NCBI GenBank assembly: GCA_036794825.1
Contig: DAIRGA010000046.1
Coordinates: 1 to 23,323 of the forward strand
Origin: RZYY01 sp036794825
GTDB taxonomy: Bacteria; Bacteroidota; Bacteroidia; Bacteroidales; 4484-276
Direction of reading: 5' to 3'
DNA length: 23,323 nucleotides
Positions 1 through 6,508 of this stretch are shown here, in pieces. Made by a program: the position numbers and the translations under genes. Under the pieces are notes generated by a model. That model had not been told where the DNA came from and ran no database searches. It saw nothing but the letters and a program-made list of their open reading frames with translations. The stretch's first letter is position 1; the number at the start of each line of letters is the position of its first letter.

Positions 1-155
1 CAGAAGTAGCCGAAAAGTACCTCAAAAAGGGGAAACAGATTGCTGTGGAAGGCCGTCTGGAAACCACCAGCTACGACGACAAGGATGGCCAGCGGAAGTT
101 CTTCACTCAGATCAACGTGAACGACCTGGTGATGCTTGGCAAGGAGAGCAACTAA
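1..155 (+). CDS. ssb: Single-stranded DNA-binding protein paralogue, 3' part only
   Basis: The last 50 codons of an SSB, read from base 3 to the TAA at 153-155; the 5' part lies outside the window. The protein matches the C-terminal half of the complete SSB at 1190-1531 almost residue for residue, with DG-QR replacing EG-KR near residue 92. Bases 1-55 are identical to 1377-1431, and after that the copies diverge mostly by silent changes, so this is a genuine second copy and not the same locus read twice. SSB binds single-stranded DNA through an OB fold. Like its partner it stops at LGKESN with no acidic C-terminal tail. It is followed by the same terminator as the other copy, so the duplication covered at least the gene end plus terminator. 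Confidence 0.85.
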   Translation, partial: EVAEKYLKKGKQIAVEGRLETTSYDDKDGQRKFFTQINVNDLVMLGKESN

Positions 156-176
156 CCCTTGTTTCCTGAAAACCGA

Positions 177-212
177 AGCCCGCTGGAGAAATCCGGCGGG
201 CTCTTTTTGTTT
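177..212 (+). terminator. Rho-independent terminator after the partial ssb copy
   Basis: Perfect 7-bp stem AGCCCGC (177-183) / GCGGGCT (196-202) with a 12-nt loop, followed by a T-rich run. The same hairpin follows the second ssb copy at 1555-1587, with small changes in the loop and tail. Confidence 0.85.
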
Positions 213-291
213 TTCAAAGTCAATAAACCATCCCGAAAGACGCCCTTTTGCTACTCTTAAACTTTAAGGTTTTGTGTTTGTATGAAAAGCC

Positions 292-657
292 TCACGGGGT
301 GATTTGGAAGTCTTTCAAACCCTCATTGATCAGGGCATTTACTTCATCCCTTAAATTTGGTAAGTGTTTGATCACAATCCCCCAGATATTTTCGTCAGAA
401 ATGTTGTCGTAAGCATGGATGATCTGATTTCTCAGGCCAATAATCCGATGTGAATTCGAAATTGAAAAATCCGGATTATCCTTAAGAATACGATTTGCGG
501 CCTCGCCAATAATTTCAAGGTTTCTCTCGATAGCCCGTTTCAGCATAGTGTCATTGGAATAATCCAGAAAAGCTTTTGGCTTGATGATAAAGAATGAATC
601 AATCTCATCAATTGCAAGTTTAATGTCATACAAAGACTTCAGCACTCTTTCTGTCAT
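292..657 (-). CDS. hepT: HepT-like HEPN toxin (DUF86 family) of a MntA-HepT module
   Basis: A 121-residue HEPN-family protein. The diagnostic RX4HXY motif is present as R76-NQII-H81-A-Y83. In characterised HepT proteins this is the RNase active site, and its tyrosine is the residue AMPylated by the partner MntA. The Met at 657 is chosen because it gives the usual family length and starts inside the 3' end of mntA. An upstream reading to 744 is possible, but it would only read through the antitoxin gene in another frame. The 32-bp overlap with mntA (626-657) implies translational coupling, with mntA first. Expected role: cytoplasmic RNase toxin kept inactive by MntA. Family assignment is firm; activity is inferred. 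Confidence 0.88.
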   Translation of the reverse strand: MTERVLKSLYDIKLAIDEIDSFFIIKPKAFLDYSNDTMLKRAIERNLEIIGEAANRILKDNPDFSISNSHRIIGLRNQIIHAYDNISDENIWGIVIKHLPNLRDEVNALINEGLKDFQITP

Positions 658-949
658 AGACAAGAATTTTATCACGATCAACAACCTTCCTGAAAACCGG
701 ATTTTTAATTGCATTATTCTCGACAAGATCAACGCGCCGGTCAAATAAAATTTCCAGTTTCTCTTTCAAATCCATGTAGTTATCAAAATAATCTTCCAAC
801 TTCACATTTTCAAATGTAATCAGCAAATCAACATCGCTATTTTCAGCAAGTTTGTTTTTTGAAGCAGAGCCAAAAAGGTATAATTTACTGACATAATGAT
901 TTTTACAAAGATCCGCAAGTTTCTCCTTATGTTGCTTTATGAAGTTCAT
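626..949 (-). CDS. mntA: MntA-like minimal nucleotidyltransferase antitoxin
   Basis: A 107-residue minimal nucleotidyltransferase. The active-site signature GSX10DXD is intact (G27-S28, D39, D41), and a third acidic residue is likely at D74 in RRVDLVE. In studied pairs, MntA transfers AMP to the tyrosine of the HepT RX4HXY motif and so neutralises the toxin; that tyrosine is present in the neighbouring gene. The ATG at 949 is preferred over a TTG at 973 because a good promoter (954-984) sits directly upstream and would place the transcription start at about this ATG. The gene lies antisense between two ssb copies and is followed by hepT with an overlap. No key residue is missing. Confidence 0.88.
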   Translation of the reverse strand: MNFIKQHKEKLADLCKNHYVSKLYLFGSASKNKLAENSDVDLLITFENVKLEDYFDNYMDLKEKLEILFDRRVDLVENNAIKNPVFRKVVDRDKILVYDRKSAEVFV

Positions 950-953
950 TTTG

Positions 954-984
954 CAAAAATACTGTAATTTCAAAATCCTTACAA
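954..984 (-). promoter_or_regulatory. Bacteroidota-type promoter for mntA-hepT
   Basis: On the minus strand: TTG (982-984), 20-bp spacer, TATTTTTG (954-961), matching the TAnnTTTG -7 box with a -33 TTG. The -7 box ends only 4 bp before the mntA ATG, so the transcript would be leaderless or nearly so. Confidence 0.6.
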
Positions 985-1081
985 GTAACCTGAACTCTCT
1001 GGGAAATCAAACCTTTAACCCTGAAATCTGCTTTAACCTAAAACCAACACCCGTTTACAAACGACTACAATCGCTTACGTC

Positions 1082-1103
1082 CATTTACAAACGCAAGTAA
1101 ATG
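1082..1103. promoter_or_regulatory. Inverted repeat upstream of ssb, possible operator
   Basis: Perfect 7-bp arms CATTTAC (1082-1088) and GTAAATG (1097-1103) separated by 8 bp. A related TTTACAAACG copy lies 30 bp upstream (from 1054). It sits just upstream of the presumed ssb promoter, where a regulator could bind. Function is inferred from position only. Confidence 0.35.
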
Positions 1104-1135
1104 TTTATTAACCGGATCGGCCGAAACTCCCGCCA

Positions 1136-1143
1136 TATCTTTG
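1136..1143 (+). promoter_or_regulatory. Probable -7 box for ssb
   Basis: TATCTTTG fits TAnnTTTG and lies 46 bp before the ssb ATG. No convincing -33 TTG is seen at the usual distance, so this is tentative. Confidence 0.4.
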
Positions 1144-1189
1144 CTCCACGATTTTTTACTTAATTTTTTAAACCTTAAATTTTAATGTC

Positions 1190-1531
1190 ATGAAAAGCTT
1201 AAGAAACAGTGTTCAGTTGATCGGCAACCTCGGAATGGACCCGGAAGTAAAACAAGTAGCTAATGGCAGGAAGATGGCACGCTTCTCCCTGGCAACAAGC
1301 GAAACCTACAAAAACGACAAAGGTGAGAAAGTCACCGATACCCAGTGGCACAACATCATTATCTGGGGCGGACTGGCAGAAGTAGCCGAAAAGTACCTCA
1401 AAAAGGGGAAACAGATTGCTGTGGAAGGCCGCCTCGAAACCACCAGCTACGACGACAAGGAGGGCAAGCGCAAGTTCTTCACCCAGATCAACGTGAACGA
1501 CCTGGTGATGCTTGGCAAGGAGAGCAACTAA
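1190..1531 (+). CDS. ssb: Single-stranded DNA-binding protein, short form
   Basis: A 113-residue protein made of a single OB fold, with typical SSB blocks: VQLIGNLGMDPEVK near the N-terminus, ARFSLATSE, the WHNIIIWG strand around residue 53, KGKQIAVEGRLE, and FFTQINVNDLVML at the end. It binds single-stranded DNA in replication, repair or recombination. It ends right after the OB fold and lacks the disordered linker and acidic tip (DDDxPF type) by which main bacterial SSBs recruit partner proteins. This suggests an accessory SSB, with the principal ssb elsewhere in the genome; that is an inference. It has a closely similar tandem copy ending at 155 and its own terminator. The ATG at 1190 follows an A/T-rich leader; no strong Shine-Dalgarno is visible, as is common in this phylum. 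Confidence 0.93.
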   Translation: MKSLRNSVQLIGNLGMDPEVKQVANGRKMARFSLATSETYKNDKGEKVTDTQWHNIIIWGGLAEVAEKYLKKGKQIAVEGRLETTSYDDKEGKRKFFTQINVNDLVMLGKESN

Positions 1532-1554
1532 CCCTGACTTCCCCTGAAAACCAA

Positions 1555-1587
1555 AGCCCGCTGGAGAAATCCTGCGGGCTTTTTTTA
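1555..1587 (+). terminator. Rho-independent terminator after ssb
   Basis: Perfect stem AGCCCGC (1555-1561) / GCGGGCT (1574-1580) with a 12-nt loop and seven T directly after. It is a duplicate of the hairpin at 177-212. Confidence 0.9.
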
Positions 1588-1595
1588 TCAGCCCA

Positions 1596-1616
1596 GACAG
1601 GGTTCCGAACCCTGTC
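1596..1616. repeat. Short perfect palindrome
   Basis: GACAGGGTTC / GAACCCTGTC arms of 10 bp around one central base. It lies between the ssb terminator and cca. There is no T-run, so it is not a classical terminator. It may be a dispersed intergenic palindrome; no second copy is seen in this window. Confidence 0.6.
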
Positions 1617-1677
1617 AGGGCTTACGTACATAATTTCCAAAAAAAATTGAAAGAATGTTCCAATTTCAAAAAGGTTT

Positions 1678-1685
1678 TATGTTTG
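1678..1685 (+). promoter_or_regulatory. Probable -7 box for cca
   Basis: TATGTTTG fits TAnnTTTG and lies 25 bp before the GTG start of cca. The -33 element is not clear. Confidence 0.4.
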
Positions 1686-1710
1686 CAGCCCAAACCAATT
1701 TATCCGCTTT

Positions 1711-3123
1711 GTGAACTCATTCCTTACTGATCCAATTTTTCAGATGCTCTCGGATGTAGCCTCACAAACAGGCCTAAGAGCTTGGGTTGTAGGTGGTTTT
1801 GTCCGCGACCTGTTCATGGGCAATCCTTCAAAAGACATTGATATCGTTGTTGTGGGCTCAGGAATTGACTTTGCCCGGGCAGTTGCAAGTCACACAGGAT
1901 CAGGCCATGTGCAGGTTTTTAAGAATTTTGGCACCGCCATGCTGAAGTACCGGGATTGGCAGATTGAGTTTGTTGGCGCCCGAAGGGAGTCCTACCGCTC
2001 ATCCTCGCGAAATCCAATTGTGGAAAATGGCACTATCGGGGATGACCAGAAACGGCGCGATTTCACCATAAATGCCATGAGCTTCAGCCTGAACAAAGAA
2101 GATTTTGGCCAGTTGATTGACCCGTTTGGCGGAGTTAAAGACCTGGATAGCAAGATAATCCGCACACCCCTTGATCCCGATATCACATACTCTGACGATC
2201 CACTGAGGATGATGCGGGCCATCAGATTTGCCTCCAGGTTCGATTTTCAGATTGAGACCTCAAGCCTTGAGGCGATCACCCGAAATGCCCAAAGGATTAC
2301 CATCGTATCCCAGGAGCGGATCACCGATGAACTCAATAAGATCATCATGAGCGAAAAGCCCTCGGTGGGTTTTAAACTCCTGCACAGCAACGGATTGCTA
2401 AAGATAATTTTCCCTGAAATGGCTGCCCTTCAAGGAGCCGAGTACAAGGAGGGCCGGGGGCATAAGGACAATTTTTTCCATACACTGATTGTACTCGATA
2501 ACATAGCCCCTTATACTCAGAATCTTTGGCTTCGCTGGGCTGCCATCCTGCACGACATCGGCAAACCGGCCACCAAAAAATGGGTTGAAGGCACCGGCTG
2601 GACTTTTCATGGCCACGACTTCATCGGCTCCAAAATGATTCCTGCCATTTTCCGCCGGCTCAAACTTCCGGTTGGCGATCAGATGAAATATGTGCAAAAA
2701 CTTGTAGCCTTGCATCTCAGGCCAATCGTCCTTGCCGAAGATGTTGTAACTGATTCAGCCATAAGGCGCTTGTTGTTCGAAGCCAGCGATGATATTGACG
2801 ATCTGATGACCTTGTGTTCAGCCGACATGTCGTCTAAAATACCTGAGAAAATTAAGCGGTACAAGGCCAATTTTGAGCTTGTCAGGCAAAAACTGGTTGA
2901 GATTGAGGAGAAGGACAAATTGCGCAACTGGCAACCTCCAGTCACTGGCGAAATCATCATGGAAACCTTTGCAATACCGCCCTGTAAAGAGGTCGGTGTA
3001 ATTAAAACTGCCATTCGGGAAGCGATCCTCGAAGGTGAAATCCCAAATGAGTATGGACCGGCTTTCGAACTTATGCTTAAAACCGGCAGAGAAATGGGAT
3101 TTGAGCCAAAACGATCGCCATAA
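1711..3123 (+). CDS. cca: CCA tRNA nucleotidyltransferase / poly(A) polymerase family with HD domain
   Basis: A 470-residue class II polymerase-beta-type nucleotidyltransferase. In order: GGFVRDLFMG (29-37) with the metal-binding pair D42 and D44 in DIDIVV; RRDFTINAM (116-123); the RNA/nucleotide-recognition block RMMRAIRFASRF around 167-177; then an HD phosphohydrolase domain with H257, H281-D282 (LHDIGKP) and H300/H302. It adds or repairs the 3' CCA of tRNA in the cytoplasm; a poly(A) polymerase activity cannot be excluded from sequence. The HD domain may hydrolyse 2',3'-cyclic or phosphate ends. The GTG start is used because it lies just behind a -7 box and gives the normal N-terminus. It is the first of three co-oriented genes ending in miaA, which also acts on tRNA, though a promoter follows it at 3128-3159. 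Confidence 0.92.
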   Translation: MNSFLTDPIFQMLSDVASQTGLRAWVVGGFVRDLFMGNPSKDIDIVVVGSGIDFARAVASHTGSGHVQVFKNFGTAMLKYRDWQIEFVGARRESYRSSSRNPIVENGTIGDDQKRRDFTINAMSFSLNKEDFGQLIDPFGGVKDLDSKIIRTPLDPDITYSDDPLRMMRAIRFASRFDFQIETSSLEAITRNAQRITIVSQERITDELNKIIMSEKPSVGFKLLHSNGLLKIIFPEMAALQGAEYKEGRGHKDNFFHTLIVLDNIAPYTQNLWLRWAAILHDIGKPATKKWVEGTGWTFHGHDFIGSKMIPAIFRRLKLPVGDQMKYVQKLVALHLRPIVLAEDVVTDSAIRRLLFEASDDIDDLMTLCSADMSSKIPEKIKRYKANFELVRQKLVEIEEKDKLRNWQPPVTGEIIMETFAIPPCKEVGVIKTAIREAILEGEIPNEYGPAFELMLKTGREMGFEPKRSP

Positions 3124-3127
3124 ATTT

Positions 3128-3159
3128 TTTGATGAGATTTGGATTTTAATATAATTTTG
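3128..3159 (+). promoter_or_regulatory. Bacteroidota-type promoter before the pRiA4b-like gene
   Basis: TTTG (3128-3131), 20-bp spacer, TAATTTTG (3152-3159). It begins 5 bp after the cca stop, so the next two genes can be transcribed independently of cca. Confidence 0.55.
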
Positions 3160-3187
3160 ACTTTTCAATTTCTTCCAAACCTAATAA

Positions 3188-3766
3188 ATGCATGACAAAA
3201 TGGATGTTTTCAAACTGAGGATAGAAACCGACGAAAACCCGGGTTTCATACTCGATATAGAAATCAGGTCGGATCAAACTTTTAAAGACCTGCACGATTT
3301 TATTGTTAAAACATTGAAATTCAGCGGAAACGAATTAGCATCATTTTATGTTGCCGACGAAAATTGGGAAAAATACGAGGAGATTACCCTGCTCGACATG
3401 TCGGGCGATGTGGACCACCATGAGTATGATGGTGAAGATGAAGATTCGCACACCATCTACCTGATGTCTTCCACACACCTTGGCAAGTTTATAACCGAAA
3501 CCTACCAGAACCTCATCTACGAATACGATTTCCTTCAGCTTCACACCTTTATGATCGAATGCCTTGATATCCGGCCAGCCGACAACAGAGTGAATTATCC
3601 AAAATTGGTGCAGCAAAAGGGGAACCTAAAAATTGTGAACAAGATAGAGGTTGAAAAAGACCCTGAAAAGCTACGCGAATCGCTTCTGAATGAGTTCAAT
3701 ATGATGGTAAAAGGCAACCTGAACGATGACGAAGATGACGAAGAAGATAGCAACGAAGATTTTTAA
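3188..3766 (+). CDS. Plasmid pRiA4b ORF-3-like (IS1096 passenger TnpR-like) protein
   Basis: A 192-residue soluble protein without signal peptide or membrane segment. The N-terminal ~130 residues (VFKLRIETDENPGFILDIEI, then TFKDLHDFIVKTL and FYVADENWEKYEEI) resemble the pRiA4b ORF-3-like fold, a ubiquitin-like domain of unknown function. The C-terminus is a strongly acidic tail (NLNDDEDDEEDSNEDF), which suggests contact with a basic partner such as a nucleic-acid-binding protein. A second possible start is Met5 (3200). The stop is 15 bp before the miaA start, so the two genes are almost certainly co-transcribed. The family name derives from mobile elements, but no transposase or element ends are present here. 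Function is unknown; a role linked to tRNA modification is only a neighbourhood guess. Confidence 0.75.
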   Translation: MHDKMDVFKLRIETDENPGFILDIEIRSDQTFKDLHDFIVKTLKFSGNELASFYVADENWEKYEEITLLDMSGDVDHHEYDGEDEDSHTIYLMSSTHLGKFITETYQNLIYEYDFLQLHTFMIECLDIRPADNRVNYPKLVQQKGNLKIVNKIEVEKDPEKLRESLLNEFNMMVKGNLNDDEDDEEDSNEDF

Positions 3767-3783
3767 ATCTTTTTCCACTATTG

Positions 3784-4713
3784 ATGACTGTTTCTGATCG
3801 GCCAAAATCAGCCCATACCCTGGTTGTAGTTGCCGGGCCTACTGCGGTTGGAAAAACCAACCTCGCCATCCAACTGGCGCTGCATTACCATACCGTCATT
3901 ATTTCGGCTGATTCGAGGCAGTTCTACAAGCAGTTAAAGATTGGCACTGCATCCCCGGCACCCGGAGAATTGGCACTTGTCCCCCATTTTCTCGCTGGTC
4001 ATCTGGATGTAAACGACTATTACAATGTTTCGAAGTTCGAGAGCGATGTGCTTAAAATTCTGAAAGCAGAGTTCCCGGTACGCAATCCCATCATACTTAC
4101 CGGCGGTTCAGGACTATACATTGACGCCGTGTGTAAAGGGATTGATGATTTGCCCGATGCAGATCCCCGGATCAGGGAGCAGATTAATCTCTGGCTGAAG
4201 GAGTCCGGACTGGAGTATTTGCAGAGAATGCTCCAAGAACTTGATCCTGAATATTTTGCCATCGTGGATAAAAATAATCCCAACCGGCTCAAGCGAGCAA
4301 TCGAAGTTTGCCTGATGACCGGTAAAACCTATACTTCACTGCGGATGAATCAAACTAAAATCCGTGATTTTAAAATTATAAAGATCGGCCTGAACCTGCC
4401 ACGCGAAGAGCTTTTTGAGCGAATCAGACTGAGAACGGAGAAAATGATTGTGGATGGACTCGTGGATGAAGTGAAATCGCTCGCCGGATTTCGCTCTATC
4501 AATGCTTTGAATACCGTCGGTTACAAAGAGATTTTTGAATTCCTGGACGGAACAGTTTCGCTGGATCAAGCAATTACAAATATCAAAACCAACACACGCC
4601 GCTACGCAAAAAGACAGCTTACCTGGTTCAAAAGAGATGAGGAGATGAGATGGTTTTCACCTGATCAGATTAAACAGATAATTAGATATATAAATGAAAT
4701 GATGGCATGTTGA
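3784..4713 (+). CDS. miaA: tRNA dimethylallyltransferase
   Basis: A 309-residue MiaA, the expected length. It transfers the dimethylallyl group to N6 of A37 in tRNAs that read UNN codons. Visible motifs, numbered from the ATG at 3784: P-loop GPTAVGKT (18-25), DSRQFY (43-48) used in tRNA A37 recognition, KIGTASP, ILTGGSGLYIDAV (104-116), NPNRLKRAIEVCL, NTVGYKEI (around 239-246) and the C-terminal NTRRYAKRQLTWFKRD. An in-frame TTG directly precedes the ATG; the ATG is preferred. It follows the pRiA4b-like gene by 15 bp and probably shares its promoter at 3128-3159. No terminator hairpin with a T-run is visible after the stop. Confidence 0.95.
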   Translation: MTVSDRPKSAHTLVVVAGPTAVGKTNLAIQLALHYHTVIISADSRQFYKQLKIGTASPAPGELALVPHFLAGHLDVNDYYNVSKFESDVLKILKAEFPVRNPIILTGGSGLYIDAVCKGIDDLPDADPRIREQINLWLKESGLEYLQRMLQELDPEYFAIVDKNNPNRLKRAIEVCLMTGKTYTSLRMNQTKIRDFKIIKIGLNLPREELFERIRLRTEKMIVDGLVDEVKSLAGFRSINALNTVGYKEIFEFLDGTVSLDQAITNIKTNTRRYAKRQLTWFKRDEEMRWFSPDQIKQIIRYINEMMAC

Positions 4714-4892
4714 GTTTTTCCGCCGGTGATTGGAATGCATCAAAACAAAATTTTCAGTTGATATAAAAGCCATTGGAGGAATGATTTCAGTTCAAAAAGT
4801 CGGCAGTAAACAACCAATTCCCCATCACCCCATTGCCCCAAACGAAAATGAGATGTAAACTGACAATCCCATATTTCAGGAAAACTTACCGC

Positions 4893-5735
4893 CTACAGCC
4901 CTCTGGTATGATATCTCACCAATTCCTCAATCGGATTTTGGATAATTTTACCCAATCGAAGTTGATGATTCAGAATGACTTCTGATAAAATGTCCCTGAA
5001 CAGAAAAGCCACCGATCCAACAAATCCCAGTTCATGCTCCCGGCAGTTGGAATAGTTCAAAATGATTTTGGTGATAAAATCTTCGAAAGCAGTCGCAACC
5101 AACTCTTTTACAGCGGGTTCGTTTTTAAATTCGAAAAGGAATGGCACGTAGGAGGCAATCATGCTGTTGGGTTTGGGATGCGAATAAAGCTGGGTAATAA
5201 AATCACCAACCTTCAGTGCATAGCGCTTTTCAAAAGTATCGTGCAGCTGGCCTGGCAGTCTCTTTTTGAAGTAGGCATTCAACAGAAGGCTGCCGAGTTG
5301 CATACCGCTGCCTTCGTCACCCAACAGAAATCCCAGGGAGGGAACAGCAGCACCGATTTTTCCATTTTCAAAAAAGCAACTGCTTGATCCTGTGCCCAAA
5401 ATAGATGCAAAGCCGGTTCCGGAGCCAAAAAGCGCACGTGCAGCCCCAAAAAGGTCGTGCTGTACTTCCACTTTAACATCCGGAAGTACCTGGTTGACAG
5501 CGGTAACCACTTTGTGAACGGCTGCTGGTGATGAACATCCGGAGCCATAAAAAAACAGGGAATCAGCCTGCTGTATTTCAGTCTGACGGCTCACCTCTTC
5601 GATCATAGCAGCCAGAACATCTCCATGGTGATAATTAGGATTGAAACCATCTGTAACGATAGTAAATTGATTTTCAGCGTTGTGCCAGATTCTCCAGTCG
5701 GTTTTTGTCGAACCGCTTTCGGCAAGGATAATCAT
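4893..5735 (-). CDS. BadF/BadG/BcrA/BcrD-type ATPase, probable N-acetylglucosamine kinase
   Basis: A 280-residue protein of the ASKHA (actin/sugar-kinase) superfamily. The phosphate-1 loop is ESGSTKTDW (6-14). A GFNPNYH segment (30-36) follows, then GSGCSSP (64-70). The phosphate-2 region is SILGTGSSS (111-119), with SLGFLLGDEGSG (133-144) after it. The FVGSVAFLF motif near the C-terminus is the adenosine region. This layout matches the small Bacteroidota proteins related to eukaryotic NAGK, which phosphorylate N-acetylglucosamine from peptidoglycan or glycan recycling. The substrate is an inference, and glucosamine or another amino sugar is possible. The kinase has its own promoter, located inside the tail of the upstream minus-strand gene. 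Confidence 0.82.
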   Translation of the reverse strand: MIILAESGSTKTDWRIWHNAENQFTIVTDGFNPNYHHGDVLAAMIEEVSRQTEIQQADSLFFYGSGCSSPAAVHKVVTAVNQVLPDVKVEVQHDLFGAARALFGSGTGFASILGTGSSSCFFENGKIGAAVPSLGFLLGDEGSGMQLGSLLLNAYFKKRLPGQLHDTFEKRYALKVGDFITQLYSHPKPNSMIASYVPFLFEFKNEPAVKELVATAFEDFITKIILNYSNCREHELGFVGSVAFLFRDILSEVILNHQLRLGKIIQNPIEELVRYHTRGL

Positions 5736-5764
5736 GAAACTTCAGATAAAATTAATATTGCCGG

Positions 5765-5795
5765 CAAAAGTAGGGCAATTTTAGTTTCTTTTCAA
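5765..5795 (-). promoter_or_regulatory. Bacteroidota-type promoter for the sugar kinase
   Basis: Minus strand: TTG (5793-5795), 20-bp spacer, TACTTTTG (5765-5772), about 30 bp before the kinase ATG. The TTG overlaps the stop codon region of the upstream gene. Confidence 0.65.
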
Positions 5796-6277
5796 TTGAT
5801 CGGCTGAGGACGGTAAAACCAGTATTTGCCTTTTACTACCGTGTTTAGGTCGAGATCACTGAGGCCAACTTTCCGTCCGGAAAAGTTTGTGTTTTGGTGA
5901 GCTATCTGAAAGATTTTTTTCTCCTGGTCAATCACCTTGTAAACGATTGCCGTGTGCTGCCCCATTGTTTCGGTGTAAGTCGTATTTCCTCTCTGGTAGC
6001 GAATTTCGACGTTGGCAAACTGAATTAAATCACCAGGATAGACCATCTGTTTTTTTGGGTTGATTTCGACACCATATTTGAATTTTCCATCCCATGCTGC
6101 ATTGTTACGGTTCAGGGCTTCATAGGCCAAGTCCCAGCATTCGCCACGGTTCACTTTGGTGCCTATGGTTGTGGTTATGTAATCCAGGATATTCCGGTTC
6201 AGTTCAGGTATCTCATTTTGAGCGAAGCCAAAAATGGAGAAAAGCAGAAGTAAAGATATCAAGGTTAATCTGGTCAT
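5792..6277 (-). CDS. Small secreted protein with possible cysteine-proteinase (NlpC/CHAP-like) fold
   Basis: A 161-residue protein with a clear Sec signal peptide (MTRLTLISLLLLFSIFGFAQ, cleavage after about residue 20). The mature part has a papain-like arrangement: Cys47 in GECWDLAY at the start of a helix, then YPGDLIQF (80-87, typical of NlpC/CHAP-type folds), His108 in GQHTAIVY, and H127-Q128-N129 in IAHQN. This suggests a Cys-His peptidase or amidase-like protein acting in the periplasm, possibly on cell-wall peptides. I cannot place it in a named family with certainty, and the residues may be structural only. The product is shorter than typical cell-wall endopeptidases and carries no SH3 or LysM domain. 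The next gene on this strand is the amino-sugar kinase, which would fit wall recycling, but that gene has its own promoter. Confidence 0.6.
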   Translation of the reverse strand: MTRLTLISLLLLFSIFGFAQNEIPELNRNILDYITTTIGTKVNRGECWDLAYEALNRNNAAWDGKFKYGVEINPKKQMVYPGDLIQFANVEIRYQRGNTTYTETMGQHTAIVYKVIDQEKKIFQIAHQNTNFSGRKVGLSDLDLNTVVKGKYWFYRPQPIN

Positions 6278-6450
6278 CGGATGTTAGTTTGTATTAAAAC
6301 ACGATTGCGCCCAAAGTGTTGCATAGTTTGAAATGCAGAGCTTTTTAAAAAATTTACTGGTATTGACGAAATTTTAATTCGTAATTGTTATTGACTGATT
6401 TTCAGATAAAAATGCGCTTGCTTAAAAAAAGTTAATTGATCAAAAAAATG

Positions 6451-6458
6451 TATTTTTG
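6451..6458 (+). promoter_or_regulatory. Probable -7 box for the C25 protease gene
   Basis: TATTTTTG fits TAnnTTTG and lies 50 bp before the ATG. No clear TTG lies 19-21 bp upstream, so confidence is moderate. Confidence 0.45.
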
Positions 6459-6508
6459 CCTTTCATAAAGTAAACACTTTTTATTCATTAATTTTCAAAC
6501 TAATCACT

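Noticed and set aside
282..299. ATG-AAA-AGC-CTC (MKSL) resembles the start of ssb (MKSLRN), suggesting a third ssb copy cut by the TA module.
   Set aside because: The match is only about 12 bases and is followed at once by a stop; chance is more likely.
3188..3766. Insertion sequence, because of the IS1096-passenger/pRiA4b family name.
   Set aside because: There is no transposase, no terminal inverted repeats and no target duplications; the gene sits in a housekeeping cluster.
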